DNA of 64,000 nucleotides. Origin: Solobacterium sp. (lineage in GTDB: Bacteria > Bacillota_I > Bacilli_A > Erysipelotrichales > Erysipelotrichaceae). The DNA lies in contig JAFUGM010000046.1 in the NCBI GenBank assembly GCA_017469355.1, positions 20,229 through 84,228 on the forward strand, written 5' to 3'. A program made the position numbers and the translations under genes. Below, piece by piece: positions 25,854 through 34,278 of this stretch (within the stretch, counting starts at the first letter, position 1; each line of letters begins with the position of its first letter). A model generated the notes under the pieces. It saw only the letters and a program-made list of their open reading frames with translations. It was not told the DNA's origin and ran no database searches.

Positions 25854-27848
25854 ATGAGAATCGGTTTATTTTCTGATACATTTCCGCCGGATCTGAACGG
25901 CGTCGCAAATTCAACCTATATTCTGTTTCAGGAACTGAAAAAACATGGCCATGAGGTTTATGTCGTTGCGACACGGGCCGGCACTGGCTTTGCGGAATGG
26001 AATGAGGGTCATGACGTACTGCGGTTAGCCGGGGTAACGATGAAGCATCTTTATGGCTATGCGGTGACAACCCCGCTTCACATCAACGCAATGAATGAAA
26101 TCCGCAGTCTTAATCTGGATGTCATTCACTGTCAGACCGAGTTCGGGGTTGGGATCTTTGCGCGCATGTGCTCAAGACAATTGAATATCCCGCTTGTGAG
26201 TACCTACCATACGTCCTACGAAGATTACACGCATTACGTCAATCTGTTGAAGTCCGATCGTCTCGACGATCAGATGAAGAAGGCGGTTGCGTGGTTTTCC
26301 CGTTTCATGACCGATACTTCTGTCGAAGTCATTGCGCCAAGCAGAAAAACTAAGGAACTGCTGGAGTGTTATCATGTCACAACAGATATTCATATCGTCC
26401 CGACCGGCCTTGATCTGAATGCGTTTCAGCCTTCCTTACAGAAGGTGGAGCGGACTGAGGAAATCCGCCAGGAATTCGGTATATCGATGGATGAGCGTCT
26501 GATCATTTATCTTGGACGCATTGCGGAAGAAAAGGCACTCGATCTTGTGGTTGACGGTTTTGAACTTGCGGAGAAGAAGGGATGCGGGCTGAAGCTGCTG
26601 ATTGTGGGCGGCGGACCGGATCTTGAACGATTAAAGGACTATACAGCGGAGAAGAATATCACCAATGTGCTGTTTGCGGGACCTCGGCCCGCTTCGGAAG
26701 TGGCGGATTACTACCGCAGTGCCGATTTCTTTGTGAGCGCAAGCCTGTCTGAAACTCAGGGAATGACCTTTGTCGAGGCTATGGCATCCGGGCTGCCATT
26801 ACTGGCAAGAAAGGACAGTGTGCTAGAAGAACTTCTGATCGATGAGAAGACCGGGTGGTACTTCATGGATGCGGAAGATCTCGCTCAGCGCATTCTTCAG
26901 ATTGAAACCATGGATGAGGCGCAGCTTTCTCAAATGAAGCAGGCAGCGGAAGTACAGGTTCAGCCATTAAGCAGTGAAGTCTTCTGTCAGAAGGCAGTTG
27001 CGGTATATGAACAGGCGATTGAAGCTTATCAGTCCATGTTGGTCGTGGAAGATGTTCAGGTTAAGGAAGACATCGTTCAGCTTTATCTCAAAGATATGCA
27101 GGGACATACCAGAGATGATCTTAAACTGCTCATGACACTTGAAGACTATTACACGGATGGTATCCGCAAGGGAATGCGTCTTTCCCAGCAGCACATTGAT
27201 ATGATTAAGAAGAAACAGGATGGCGTCCAGGCATGGCGGGGAGTCATGCGCAGGATTGCGGTCAAGGACCGTACCCGCAAGGAAGTCTATGACTGGCTGA
27301 CGAAGAACACCGAATGTGATATCGAAACCATCAACTCCATTGTGGAACGACTGGAGGAAAAGGGATACATTGATGATGAGCGCTATTGCGCAGAAAACAT
27401 TTCCCGCATGAAGGCGGCACTGTTTGGAAGAGAGCGGATGATCCGGGATCTGAGAAAAAAGGGGATCCCGTCCGAGATGGTTCAGCGTATGCTGGAAGAG
27501 GAACCAGGCACTGAATATGAAAACGCGGTTCGCTATGCCAAGAAGGCGGCTTCTTCCTTGCCGGATACCAGCCGGCGGATGAAGCAGAATAAGCTGAAAG
27601 CCAAACTGATGACGAAAGGCTATGATTCAGAGATTGCGGATGCGGTCGTCGCAGGGTTTGATTTTGACAGCGGCGTTGGGACAGAACTGGAAAGTCTGAG
27701 ACGCTGCGCTGCCAAGGCGAAAAAACGGTATGAACGTAAATATTCCGGCACGAAGCTACGTAATACGGTTTATCGTTATTGTGCGGCACAGGGCTATCCT
27801 CTTGAGGATATTTATGTGATATTAGATGAAATGGAGTGGGACGCATGA
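25854..27848 (+). CDS. GT4 glycosyltransferase fused to a C-terminal RecX-like domain
   Basis: This is one continuous reading frame of 664 residues with two unrelated parts. Residues 1 to about 385 form a GT-B glycosyltransferase: MRIGLFSDTFPPDLNGVANS at the start, and an EX7E site in SETQGMTFVEAMASG. It is similar to the second glycolipid glucosyl/galactosyltransferase of Firmicutes. After a helical linker, about residues 455-664 look like RecX: RKEVYDWL, then EEKGYIDDERYCAE and LRKKGIPSEMVQRMLEE, and further helical repeats of the same kind (LKAKLMTKGYDSEIADAVV). RecX normally binds RecA filaments. There is no frameshift or stop between the parts. It overlaps yhaM by four bases. Confidence 0.85.
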   Translation: MRIGLFSDTFPPDLNGVANSTYILFQELKKHGHEVYVVATRAGTGFAEWNEGHDVLRLAGVTMKHLYGYAVTTPLHINAMNEIRSLNLDVIHCQTEFGVGIFARMCSRQLNIPLVSTYHTSYEDYTHYVNLLKSDRLDDQMKKAVAWFSRFMTDTSVEVIAPSRKTKELLECYHVTTDIHIVPTGLDLNAFQPSLQKVERTEEIRQEFGISMDERLIIYLGRIAEEKALDLVVDGFELAEKKGCGLKLLIVGGGPDLERLKDYTAEKNITNVLFAGPRPASEVADYYRSADFFVSASLSETQGMTFVEAMASGLPLLARKDSVLEELLIDEKTGWYFMDAEDLAQRILQIETMDEAQLSQMKQAAEVQVQPLSSEVFCQKAVAVYEQAIEAYQSMLVVEDVQVKEDIVQLYLKDMQGHTRDDLKLLMTLEDYYTDGIRKGMRLSQQHIDMIKKKQDGVQAWRGVMRRIAVKDRTRKEVYDWLTKNTECDIETINSIVERLEEKGYIDDERYCAENISRMKAALFGRERMIRDLRKKGIPSEMVQRMLEEEPGTEYENAVRYAKKAASSLPDTSRRMKQNKLKAKLMTKGYDSEIADAVVAGFDFDSGVGTELESLRRCAAKAKKRYERKYSGTKLRNTVYRYCAAQGYPLEDIYVILDEMEWDA

Positions 27849-28786
27849 CAAAGATCAGGGAATTCAAACAGAAAGAACGCTACACGATGGATCTTCTTGT
27901 GAAGAACGTGGTGAAGGGAGTGACGCAGAAGGGCTCACCCTATCTCAGTCTGGTACTGCAGGACAGTTCCGGAACGATTGACGGAAAACTCTGGGATGCC
28001 AGTGCTGAAGACATGCAGAACGCAAAACCGGGTCATGTGGAGACCGTGAGTTTTGAAGTGCTGGATTACAACAATGCGTTACAGCTGCGGATTCATTCCA
28101 TTCAGGATCACGACCAGGATCATGTTGACCTTACAGAATATGTCATGAGCGGACCGGTGGAAGTGCCGGTATTGAAATCGAGAATTCAGGGATATATCGA
28201 CTCCATTCAGAATGAGATATTAAAAGCGCTTGTCGCAAAGATGTATGAGAAAAGCGGAAAGGCATTCTTTGATTATCCTGCCGCATCCCGGATTCACCAT
28301 AACTATCTTGGAGGCCTTGCGGAACATACCCTTGGAATGGCCGATCTTGCGGAACATGTGGCGGGGCAATACCCCATGCTGGATCGGGATCTCTTGATTT
28401 CCGGTGTTTTGATTCATGATATGGGCAAAATTGCGGAACTTGGCGGCCTGGTGTCAAATGAATATACCCTGGAAGGGAAACTGGCTGGTCATATTTCCAT
28501 TGGCCATGGATGGCTGGTTGAAACGGCACAGGAGCTTGGATTAGCGGACGCGAAGGAGACCTTACTGCTTCGTCATATGGTGCTCTCCCATCATGGCAAA
28601 CATGAATTCGGTTCTCCCGTACTTCCTTCGATTCCGGAAGCGGAGGCACTGTATCTCATCGATAATATGGATGCGAAAATGAATTCTTTGAAACAGGCGT
28701 TATCTCAGGTGAAGCCTGGCAACTGGACACCGAAGATGTTCGCGTTTGAAAACCGGCAGTTCTATAAGGCGGAGACGGACAAATGA
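27845..28786 (+). CDS. yhaM: 3'-5' exoribonuclease YhaM
   Basis: YhaM degrades short RNAs and single-stranded DNA from the 3' end. The 313 residues contain an N-terminal OB-fold (VKGVTQKGSPYLSLVLQD) and an HD domain with RIHHNYLGGLAEHT, ISGVLIHDMGK and HMVLSHHGKHEFGSP. The last block is characteristic of the family. The ATG at 27845 overlaps the previous stop (ATGA); a GTG nine bases upstream would lengthen the overlap and is less likely. In Bacillus yhaM is also near hit and prsA, as here. Confidence 0.94.
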   Translation: MTKIREFKQKERYTMDLLVKNVVKGVTQKGSPYLSLVLQDSSGTIDGKLWDASAEDMQNAKPGHVETVSFEVLDYNNALQLRIHSIQDHDQDHVDLTEYVMSGPVEVPVLKSRIQGYIDSIQNEILKALVAKMYEKSGKAFFDYPAASRIHHNYLGGLAEHTLGMADLAEHVAGQYPMLDRDLLISGVLIHDMGKIAELGGLVSNEYTLEGKLAGHISIGHGWLVETAQELGLADAKETLLLRHMVLSHHGKHEFGSPVLPSIPEAEALYLIDNMDAKMNSLKQALSQVKPGNWTPKMFAFENRQFYKAETDK

Positions 28787-30102
28787 GTATCCGTCTTTCC
28801 CTTGTAAAAACGGCACATTCTCTGCTTTCCAAAGCGGGACGGGGAGGATCGCTCCCCGGCGTTCTGGCGCTGAAGATGGATCCGAAGTTCATTGAAAAGA
28901 TGATTCTTCCCGACAAGGTGATTCTCGTATCTGGGACCAACGGAAAAACCACCACCTCAAATCTGATTGCGGAGGCATTACGGGCGAATGGACTTTCTGT
29001 TGTGAATAATCACCGCGGAGATAACCTGAATGTTGGTATTGCGACAACCCTGGCATCTGCCAGTGATAATCAGTTTCATGTACAGGCGGATGCGGTGGTC
29101 CTGGAAGTGGATGAACTGACACTGTATCGTCAGTTTCATGCGCTGAAGCCATCCGCACTAGTCATTACAAATTTTTTCCGTGACCAGCTGGATCGGGCAG
29201 GAGAAATGGAAACAATTATCCGGAAGATGATCGAACTGGTTCAGGACTTTGAAGGCGATCTCATACTTAACGGAGATGACCCGAATGTATTGCGGCTGGC
29301 GGATGCCGCAAGCCACGCAAGGGTTCATTATTTCTCCGTCGCAGAAACTCTTCGTTCCCGTACAATCAGCGATGAAGCAGGGGAAGGGAAGTTCTGCCCG
29401 CGTTGTGGGAAGCCGCTCTATTATTCCTATTACCAGTATTCACATATCGGACGTTTCCGCTGTCCCTATGATCACTTCGGGGAGATCCATCCGGATGTGC
29501 TGGTGTCGAACGTCGATTTTGACAGTTCTTCCTTTACGGTGGATGGAACGCGTTACCATTCCTTTGTGAATTCCATCTATGGTGTTTATAACTGTGCCAG
29601 CGTGCTTGCGGTATGCAGGGCGCTGGGACTCAAGGAAGAAAAAGCAGATGAAGTATTCCGTACCTATGTATTGAATGAGGGCAGAAATGAAGTATTTGAG
29701 CTCAGCCGGCCCTGTACGATCAATCTGATTAAGAACCCGACGGGAGCCAATGAGGTCATGAAGTTCATTCTGGAACAGCCGGGAGAAAAGAATATCTGTA
29801 TCTTCCTAAATGACAATGACCAGGATGGTCATGATGTGTCCTGGATCTGGGATGCCCATTTTGAGCGTCTGAATGATCCGGATGTGAAGACGATTGTCTG
29901 CAGCGGAAGGCGGCCCTACGACATGGCATTACGGCTCAAGTACGAAGGGTTGGAAGATCGGGTTAAGGTAATTGAATCGGCGAGTGAAGCGATTGAATGG
30001 CTGGATGAAGCCAAACTTTCAAGCCATGTGATCTCCACCTATACCGCGCTTCATTCCACCCGGGCGATCCTGCGCAGACAGGCAGGGAGGCATCAGAAAT
30101 GA
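28783..30102 (+). CDS. murT: Lipid II isoglutaminyl synthase, MurT subunit
   Basis: MurT, with GatD, amidates the alpha-carboxyl of D-Glu in lipid II to D-isoglutamine, using glutamine and ATP. The 439 residues have the Mur-ligase P-loop GTNGKTTTSN at 51-60, the LEVDE motif at 107-111, and a C-terminal DUF1727-type domain with SRPCTINLIKNPTGANEV (in part). The MurT zinc ribbon is present as CPRCG (Cys205, Cys208) and a partner CPYDH (Cys227); the fourth ligand is not a cysteine. It overlaps yhaM and gatD by four bases each. Confidence 0.95.
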   Translation: MSIRLSLVKTAHSLLSKAGRGGSLPGVLALKMDPKFIEKMILPDKVILVSGTNGKTTTSNLIAEALRANGLSVVNNHRGDNLNVGIATTLASASDNQFHVQADAVVLEVDELTLYRQFHALKPSALVITNFFRDQLDRAGEMETIIRKMIELVQDFEGDLILNGDDPNVLRLADAASHARVHYFSVAETLRSRTISDEAGEGKFCPRCGKPLYYSYYQYSHIGRFRCPYDHFGEIHPDVLVSNVDFDSSSFTVDGTRYHSFVNSIYGVYNCASVLAVCRALGLKEEKADEVFRTYVLNEGRNEVFELSRPCTINLIKNPTGANEVMKFILEQPGEKNICIFLNDNDQDGHDVSWIWDAHFERLNDPDVKTIVCSGRRPYDMALRLKYEGLEDRVKVIESASEAIEWLDEAKLSSHVISTYTALHSTRAILRRQAGRHQK

Positions 30103-30833
30103 TACTGAATATCTTATGGATGTATCACGACCTGATGGACCTCTATGGGGATAAGGGAAATCTTCAGGTGCTGAAAACCCGGGCAGAAAAACGGGGAATT
30201 GACGTAAATCTTGTGACATGCGGGATTGGGGAACCCTGTTCCATCAAGGACTATGACATCTTCTTTCTTGGCGGAGGAGCTGATCGAGAACAGAACCTGA
30301 TTCAGGAAGATCTGTTATCAAGAAGGGCAGAGATCGAAGAGGCGATGAATAATCAAACCGCCTTCCTTCTGATCTGCGGCGGCTATCAGATGTTCGGCAA
30401 GTTTTACCGTGACCAGGATGGGACAACCGTCCCTGGATTAGCTTTCTTTGATTACTATACCGAAGCGAGTTCCAGAGACAATCGCTGTATCGGTAATATC
30501 GCAATTGAAGTGACCATGGGCGGCGAGACATTTCAGGCAGTCGGATTTGAAAATCATGGCGGTCAGACCAAAGGGGTTACGACTCCCCTTGGCAAGGTGC
30601 TCAAAGGTCATGGAAACCAATACCAGAGCGGTTATGAAGGCTTTGTGAATGAACAGGTGGTGGCGACGTATATGCATGGGCCACTCCTGCCGAAAAACCC
30701 TGGGATTGCGGACCTCGTATTGAAGCGGGGACTGCGGCGAACCTATGGGGACGTCAATCTGAAAGGGCTTGATGATACCTTTGAGACCCGTGCCAGAGAA
30801 ACGATGTTAAAACGGCTTGGCGTATTGAAATAG
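30099..30833 (+). CDS. gatD: Lipid II isoglutaminyl synthase, glutaminase subunit GatD
   Basis: GatD is a class I glutaminase-like subunit that releases ammonia from glutamine for MurT. The 244 residues show the nucleophile in LLICGGYQMFG (Cys93), the preceding FFLGGGADREQ block, and a conserved histidine in TYMHGPLLPKNP near residue 192. The start overlaps the murT stop by four bases, so the two are made together. A terminator follows. Amidation of D-Glu links this pair to the MurL/MurD pair near 8-10 kb, which makes the same residue. Confidence 0.95.
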   Translation: MILNILWMYHDLMDLYGDKGNLQVLKTRAEKRGIDVNLVTCGIGEPCSIKDYDIFFLGGGADREQNLIQEDLLSRRAEIEEAMNNQTAFLLICGGYQMFGKFYRDQDGTTVPGLAFFDYYTEASSRDNRCIGNIAIEVTMGGETFQAVGFENHGGQTKGVTTPLGKVLKGHGNQYQSGYEGFVNEQVVATYMHGPLLPKNPGIADLVLKRGLRRTYGDVNLKGLDDTFETRARETMLKRLGVLK

Positions 30834-30841
30834 CCAAATAA

Positions 30842-30893
30842 AAACTCTCCTTCAGGATGTGGATTCGCTTACCTGCTGGAGAGTTTGTTTTTT
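30842..30893. terminator. Bidirectional terminator between gatD and hit
   Basis: AAACTCTCC pairs with GGAGAGTTT, with an inner CAGG/CCTG stem. It has a T run on the right and an A-rich run on the left, suiting two convergent genes. Confidence 0.75.
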
Positions 30894-31284
30894 ACTTCAG
30901 TGATTCAAGAACAGAGGGAAGGTCTGCCTGTTCATTGGCCGTAAAGGTGATTCCGATTCCATCGGTTTCATCAAAACGGGGGATGACATGAATGTGCAGG
31001 TGGTTCACGGTCTGTCCAGCCGCTTCCCCGCAGTTATTCAGAAGATTCACACCAGCTGCTCCGGTCTTTTCCACTAACAGAGCTGCGACCTTCTTCGCCG
31101 CAAGCAGGACTGCTACTGCGGTTTCTTCGTCAGCGGTCAGGATGTTGTCGGTGTGCTGCTTTGGCATGACAATCGTATGACCGCGGGTGACCTGAGAAAG
31201 GTCGAGAATCGCAAGCGTCTGTTCATCTTCATAAACAACGGAAGAAGGAATTTTATGATCGATAATATCGCAGAAAATACACAT
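30892..31284 (-). CDS. hit: HIT family nucleotide-binding protein
   Basis: HIT proteins are nucleotide hydrolases or transferases that use a histidine triad. The 130 residues include the N-terminal CIFCDIIDHKIPSSVVYED block and the triad HLHIHVIPRF near residue 100, preceded by NLLNNCGEAAGQTVNHLH (in part). GGAGG lies before the ATG and a TATAAT (31308-31313) lies further upstream. It is in the hit-prsA-yhaM neighbourhood known from Bacillus. The substrate cannot be told. Confidence 0.95.
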   Translation of the reverse strand: MCIFCDIIDHKIPSSVVYEDEQTLAILDLSQVTRGHTIVMPKQHTDNILTADEETAVAVLLAAKKVAALLVEKTGAAGVNLLNNCGEAAGQTVNHLHIHVIPRFDETDGIGITFTANEQADLPSVLESLK

Positions 31285-31315
31285 GATAGAAACTACCTCC
31301 GGGTTCTATTATACG

Positions 31316-31338
31316 AAAAAACGCTCCGAAGAGCGTTT
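31316..31338 (-). terminator. Terminator after the PrsA-like pair
   Basis: Read on the minus strand, AACGCTC-TTCG-GAGCGTT is followed by a T run. It lies between the lipoprotein gene and hit. Confidence 0.75.
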
Positions 31339-31347
31339 TAACAAAGC

Positions 31348-32244
31348 TTAGTCAGCCGCGAAGACTTCTTCCGCAGCGGAATCCTGTACCAGCATTTCCG
31401 GATTGGAATCCTTTAATGCGTTGTAGAGGTTGATGTCATAGACATGGAATCCGTACTTACGGAAGTAGTAGTCGGTAGAAGCATTGGTGATCTTTGTGAT
31501 ATTGGAGAGCGCGGCGATCGCGTCATCCTTGAATTCATTCGGATCATTGGATACGACATTCACAAGATACCAGGTTGCGCCATCAGTAGAAGTAACTTCC
31601 GTCCATCCATCATCACTGGAAGCGGAACGGATGACAGAAAGGGCAGCGGAATCATAGCTTGTGGTATTGATTGTGATAATCTCTTCACTTCCTGAACTGG
31701 AGGAATTGTTTTCACTTGCGGCCTGAGCCGGGGTGAGACTGCCATCCTTTAATGCGCTTAATGCGGCGGAGGCATCTTCCTGGGAAGTGAAGGTCAGCAC
31801 AATTGCCTGAATGGGATTGTATTCTTCCGCAATTGCGGTGAAGTGTTCTTCCATATACTTTGTGACTAATTCTTCCGACTGCAGGGAAGGAATCAGATAA
31901 TCGTTGATATAGTCTTCATCACTCATTCCCGATGCGGAAAGATATTCACTAAAGCTGTCTCCATAGAGGAGATTGTACATGTCCAGGGTTCCCTGGGCCG
32001 ATTCTTTCATTTCATCAGTGACTTCGATCTCCTGGGCGCTGATGGCGTTGAGCGCATCGCTTGCGGCGGTATCCGACCCGATCGAGGCGAACAGGACATC
32101 ATAGAGATCACCTTTTGTGACAGACTGATTTCCTACTGTTGCGATAACTTCCGAGGATCCAGGAAGGGTAACGGAGGCGTCCTTACATCCTGCAAGAAGC
32201 AGAAGTGCACATCCGGCACTGATAACTTTTCTCATTGCGTTCAT
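31348..32244 (-). CDS. PrsA-like lipoprotein (SurA-N type, no obvious PPIase core)
   Basis: The 298-residue protein has a lipoprotein signal with lipobox LLAGC (Cys near residue 20), so it should be anchored on the outer face of the membrane. The first third (VATVGNQSVTKGDLYDVLFA-like) resembles the N-terminal chaperone part of PrsA/SurA proteins. The region where a parvulin domain would sit (about 145-225) is short and lacks the usual signature. It therefore may be a PrsA-like chaperone without isomerase activity. GGAGGA is seven bases before the ATG. It follows the 336-residue PpiC protein by three bases and is surely co-transcribed with it. Confidence 0.75.
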   Translation of the reverse strand: MNAMRKVISAGCALLLLAGCKDASVTLPGSSEVIATVGNQSVTKGDLYDVLFASIGSDTAASDALNAISAQEIEVTDEMKESAQGTLDMYNLLYGDSFSEYLSASGMSDEDYINDYLIPSLQSEELVTKYMEEHFTAIAEEYNPIQAIVLTFTSQEDASAALSALKDGSLTPAQAASENNSSSSGSEEIITINTTSYDSAALSVIRSASSDDGWTEVTSTDGATWYLVNVVSNDPNEFKDDAIAALSNITKITNASTDYYFRKYGFHVYDINLYNALKDSNPEMLVQDSAAEEVFAAD

Positions 32245-32247
32245 GAC

Positions 32248-33258
32248 TCAGTCCTCCAATCCCAGATACTGTTTCACCGCTGCTTCGGTATCCGGATCCG
32301 TGAAGGAAATGCCGAGTTCTTCTGCGGTATCCCAGATTGCCTGATTTACAAGCGTCGTATCATAGCTGCTGAGCAGGGAATCGTAGATGCCTGCCTTACT
32401 TATTTCAATATCTTCAGTTAATCCATTCTGTGCCCGGTAGAATGCCTCAAGTCCTTCTGGTGTCGACGCATTGCATTGAATGAGGAAGTAACCGAAGTTT
32501 TCGGAATATACCCAGTCGGAGATTTCTCCTTCCTTCAGAGAAAGTGACGCCTGCTGGAAGGCACTGTCAAGGGTTGTGGTATTTGCGTCCAGCGTTCCAA
32601 GAACTCCACCGTTAGAAGCGGTGCTGGCGTCTTCAGAGAATTCTGCCGCAGCTTCTTCGAAGGTCTTGCCAGAGGCGAGAGCTTCATCTACCGCATCCAT
32701 GCGGGCCTGTTCATCTTCGGTCGGGGTTCCTTCGCCAGAGTTTCCATCCTCAAACTTGATCAGGATATAGGATACATTGCGGATCTTCAGGTCATCATAA
32801 TGCTGTTCCGCATACTGGGCGGTCAGTTCAGACTGCTTGAAGTAGTTGATCAGGTATGCCTCAAGTTCATCCGTTCCAGCATATCCAAGACCCTGTAACT
32901 GGGCATCCAGTGTCGTACGGTAATCGGAGCCGTAGGTGGACAGGTAGTTGTTCAGAATGGATGTGGATTGGGAAGCGGCGTTGTCTTTCATCAGATCCGT
33001 CGTTTCCACTGCCTGGTCAGCGACGGCACGGGTAATGGCTTCGGCTAATGCGGCGGTTCCGTTATTTTTGTACATGGAGTCATATAATCCTGTTGCGGTC
33101 ACATCCTCACCGTTGATGGAATAGACAACTCCTTCTCCATTGGCTGTTTTGCCTTTCAGTTTGCCTTTGTTCGAGTCGTAGATGTAATACACGGAGATTA
33201 CCGCGAATACAACGACCAGAAGGCTCACAAACCAGTTCTTTTTAATAAAACTGTTCAT
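32248..33258 (-). CDS. prsA: Membrane-anchored PrsA-like peptidyl-prolyl isomerase (parvulin/PpiC)
   Basis: This extracytoplasmic foldase has 336 residues. A single N-terminal helix (about 10-26) is followed by a SurA-like helical part and a parvulin domain (about 150-270) with VSYILIKF, GKTFEEAAAEFSEDAST and GGVLGTL. Helices follow at the C-terminus. Unlike typical PrsA it has no lipobox cysteine, so it is a bitopic membrane protein instead of a lipoprotein. GGGAGGAAG lies before the ATG and a promoter is visible upstream. Confidence 0.85.
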   Translation of the reverse strand: MNSFIKKNWFVSLLVVVFAVISVYYIYDSNKGKLKGKTANGEGVVYSINGEDVTATGLYDSMYKNNGTAALAEAITRAVADQAVETTDLMKDNAASQSTSILNNYLSTYGSDYRTTLDAQLQGLGYAGTDELEAYLINYFKQSELTAQYAEQHYDDLKIRNVSYILIKFEDGNSGEGTPTEDEQARMDAVDEALASGKTFEEAAAEFSEDASTASNGGVLGTLDANTTTLDSAFQQASLSLKEGEISDWVYSENFGYFLIQCNASTPEGLEAFYRAQNGLTEDIEISKAGIYDSLLSSYDTTLVNQAIWDTAEELGISFTDPDTEAAVKQYLGLED

Positions 33259-33284
33259 ATCTTCCTCCCTAGAAAATCCTATTC

Positions 33285-33313
33285 ATTATATGTCCTGACC
33301 GGGGACTTTGCAA
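33285..33313 (-). promoter_or_regulatory. Promoter of the PrsA-like operon
   Basis: On the minus strand TTGCAA (33308-33313) and TATAAT (33285-33290) lie 17 bases apart, about 26 bases before the start codon. Confidence 0.65.
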
Positions 33314-33405
33314 TTTGGGAAGGAGGGTGGAATCGTGAATTTTATCTGAATCTTTTTATCAGGTTCTCTTCGAAGTGTTATCCGTGGAATTGAATTTATG
33401 GCGTG

Positions 33406-33414
33406 TGCTATAAT
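33406..33414 (+). promoter_or_regulatory. Extended -10 promoter of the suf operon
   Basis: TGCTATAAT lies 30 bases before the sufC ATG. There is no good -35 at 17 bases; TTGAAT occurs at 33390-33395 but is only 13 bases from the -10. Confidence 0.65.
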
Positions 33415-33444
33415 CCCTGATGGAATATATAAGGATAAATGTTT

Positions 33445-34278
33445 ATGAAGACATTAAAGATTGAAAACCTTCACGTGGAAGTGGAGGGGAAAGAGATTCT
33501 CAAGGGAGTGAACCTGACCGTGAATGAGGGAGAAGTTCATGCCCTGATGGGCCCCAATGGTAATGGCAAATCAACGTTATTAGCTGCCATCATGGGTCAC
33601 CCCAACTATAAGGTGACGGAAGGCTCGATAGAGTTTGACGGCCAAAATGTACTGGAAATGACAGTCGATGAGCGCAGCCGCGCTGGATTATTTCTCGCGA
33701 TGCAGTATCCGCAGGAAATCCCTGGTGTCACCAACTCCGATTTCATGCGGGCAGCGATGAATGTAAGAAGGGAGTCACCGATTCCCTTATTCACCTTTAT
33801 TAAATCCATGGAAAAGACCATCCGTGATCTTGAGATGAAGGAAGATCTGGCACATCGATTCCTGAATGAAGGGTTCTCCGGCGGCGAAAAGAAGCGCAAT
33901 GAGATTGTTCAGATGGAACTGCTGAAACCGGATCTTGCGATGTTGGATGAACTGGATTCCGGACTGGACGTCGATGCCCTTCATATCGTCGCAAAAGCCA
34001 TTAATGAGATGCGGAAGGAATATCCGCTGAGTCTGATTGTTGTATCGCATTATGAGCGGTTCTATGAACTCATTGAACCGCAGTTTGTACATGTACTGGT
34101 AGATGGCGTCATTGCGGTGGAAGGCGATGCGGGTCTTGCCAGACGGATTGATGAAGAAGGCTATGACTGGATCTATAAAGAATATGAGATTCAGCCGGCC
34201 AGTGAAGCTGCTGCAGTACGTGCCCCGATTCGTCTTGACGCATGTGCGGTATCACAGAAAGCACAGGGGAAGCGATGA
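33445..34278 (+). CDS. sufC: Fe-S cluster assembly ATPase SufC
   Basis: SufC is the ABC-type ATPase of the SufBCD scaffold that builds Fe-S clusters. The 277 residues have Walker A GPNGNGKST, the signature FSGGEKKRNE and Walker B LAMLDELDSGLD. A stretch of about 30 residues after the usual end is rich in Ala and may be a small extension. The AAGGA site fits the ATG at 33445 better than the one at 33439. SufD starts inside its stop (ATGA). Confidence 0.97.
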   Translation: MKTLKIENLHVEVEGKEILKGVNLTVNEGEVHALMGPNGNGKSTLLAAIMGHPNYKVTEGSIEFDGQNVLEMTVDERSRAGLFLAMQYPQEIPGVTNSDFMRAAMNVRRESPIPLFTFIKSMEKTIRDLEMKEDLAHRFLNEGFSGGEKKRNEIVQMELLKPDLAMLDELDSGLDVDALHIVAKAINEMRKEYPLSLIVVSHYERFYELIEPQFVHVLVDGVIAVEGDAGLARRIDEEGYDWIYKEYEIQPASEAAAVRAPIRLDACAVSQKAQGKR

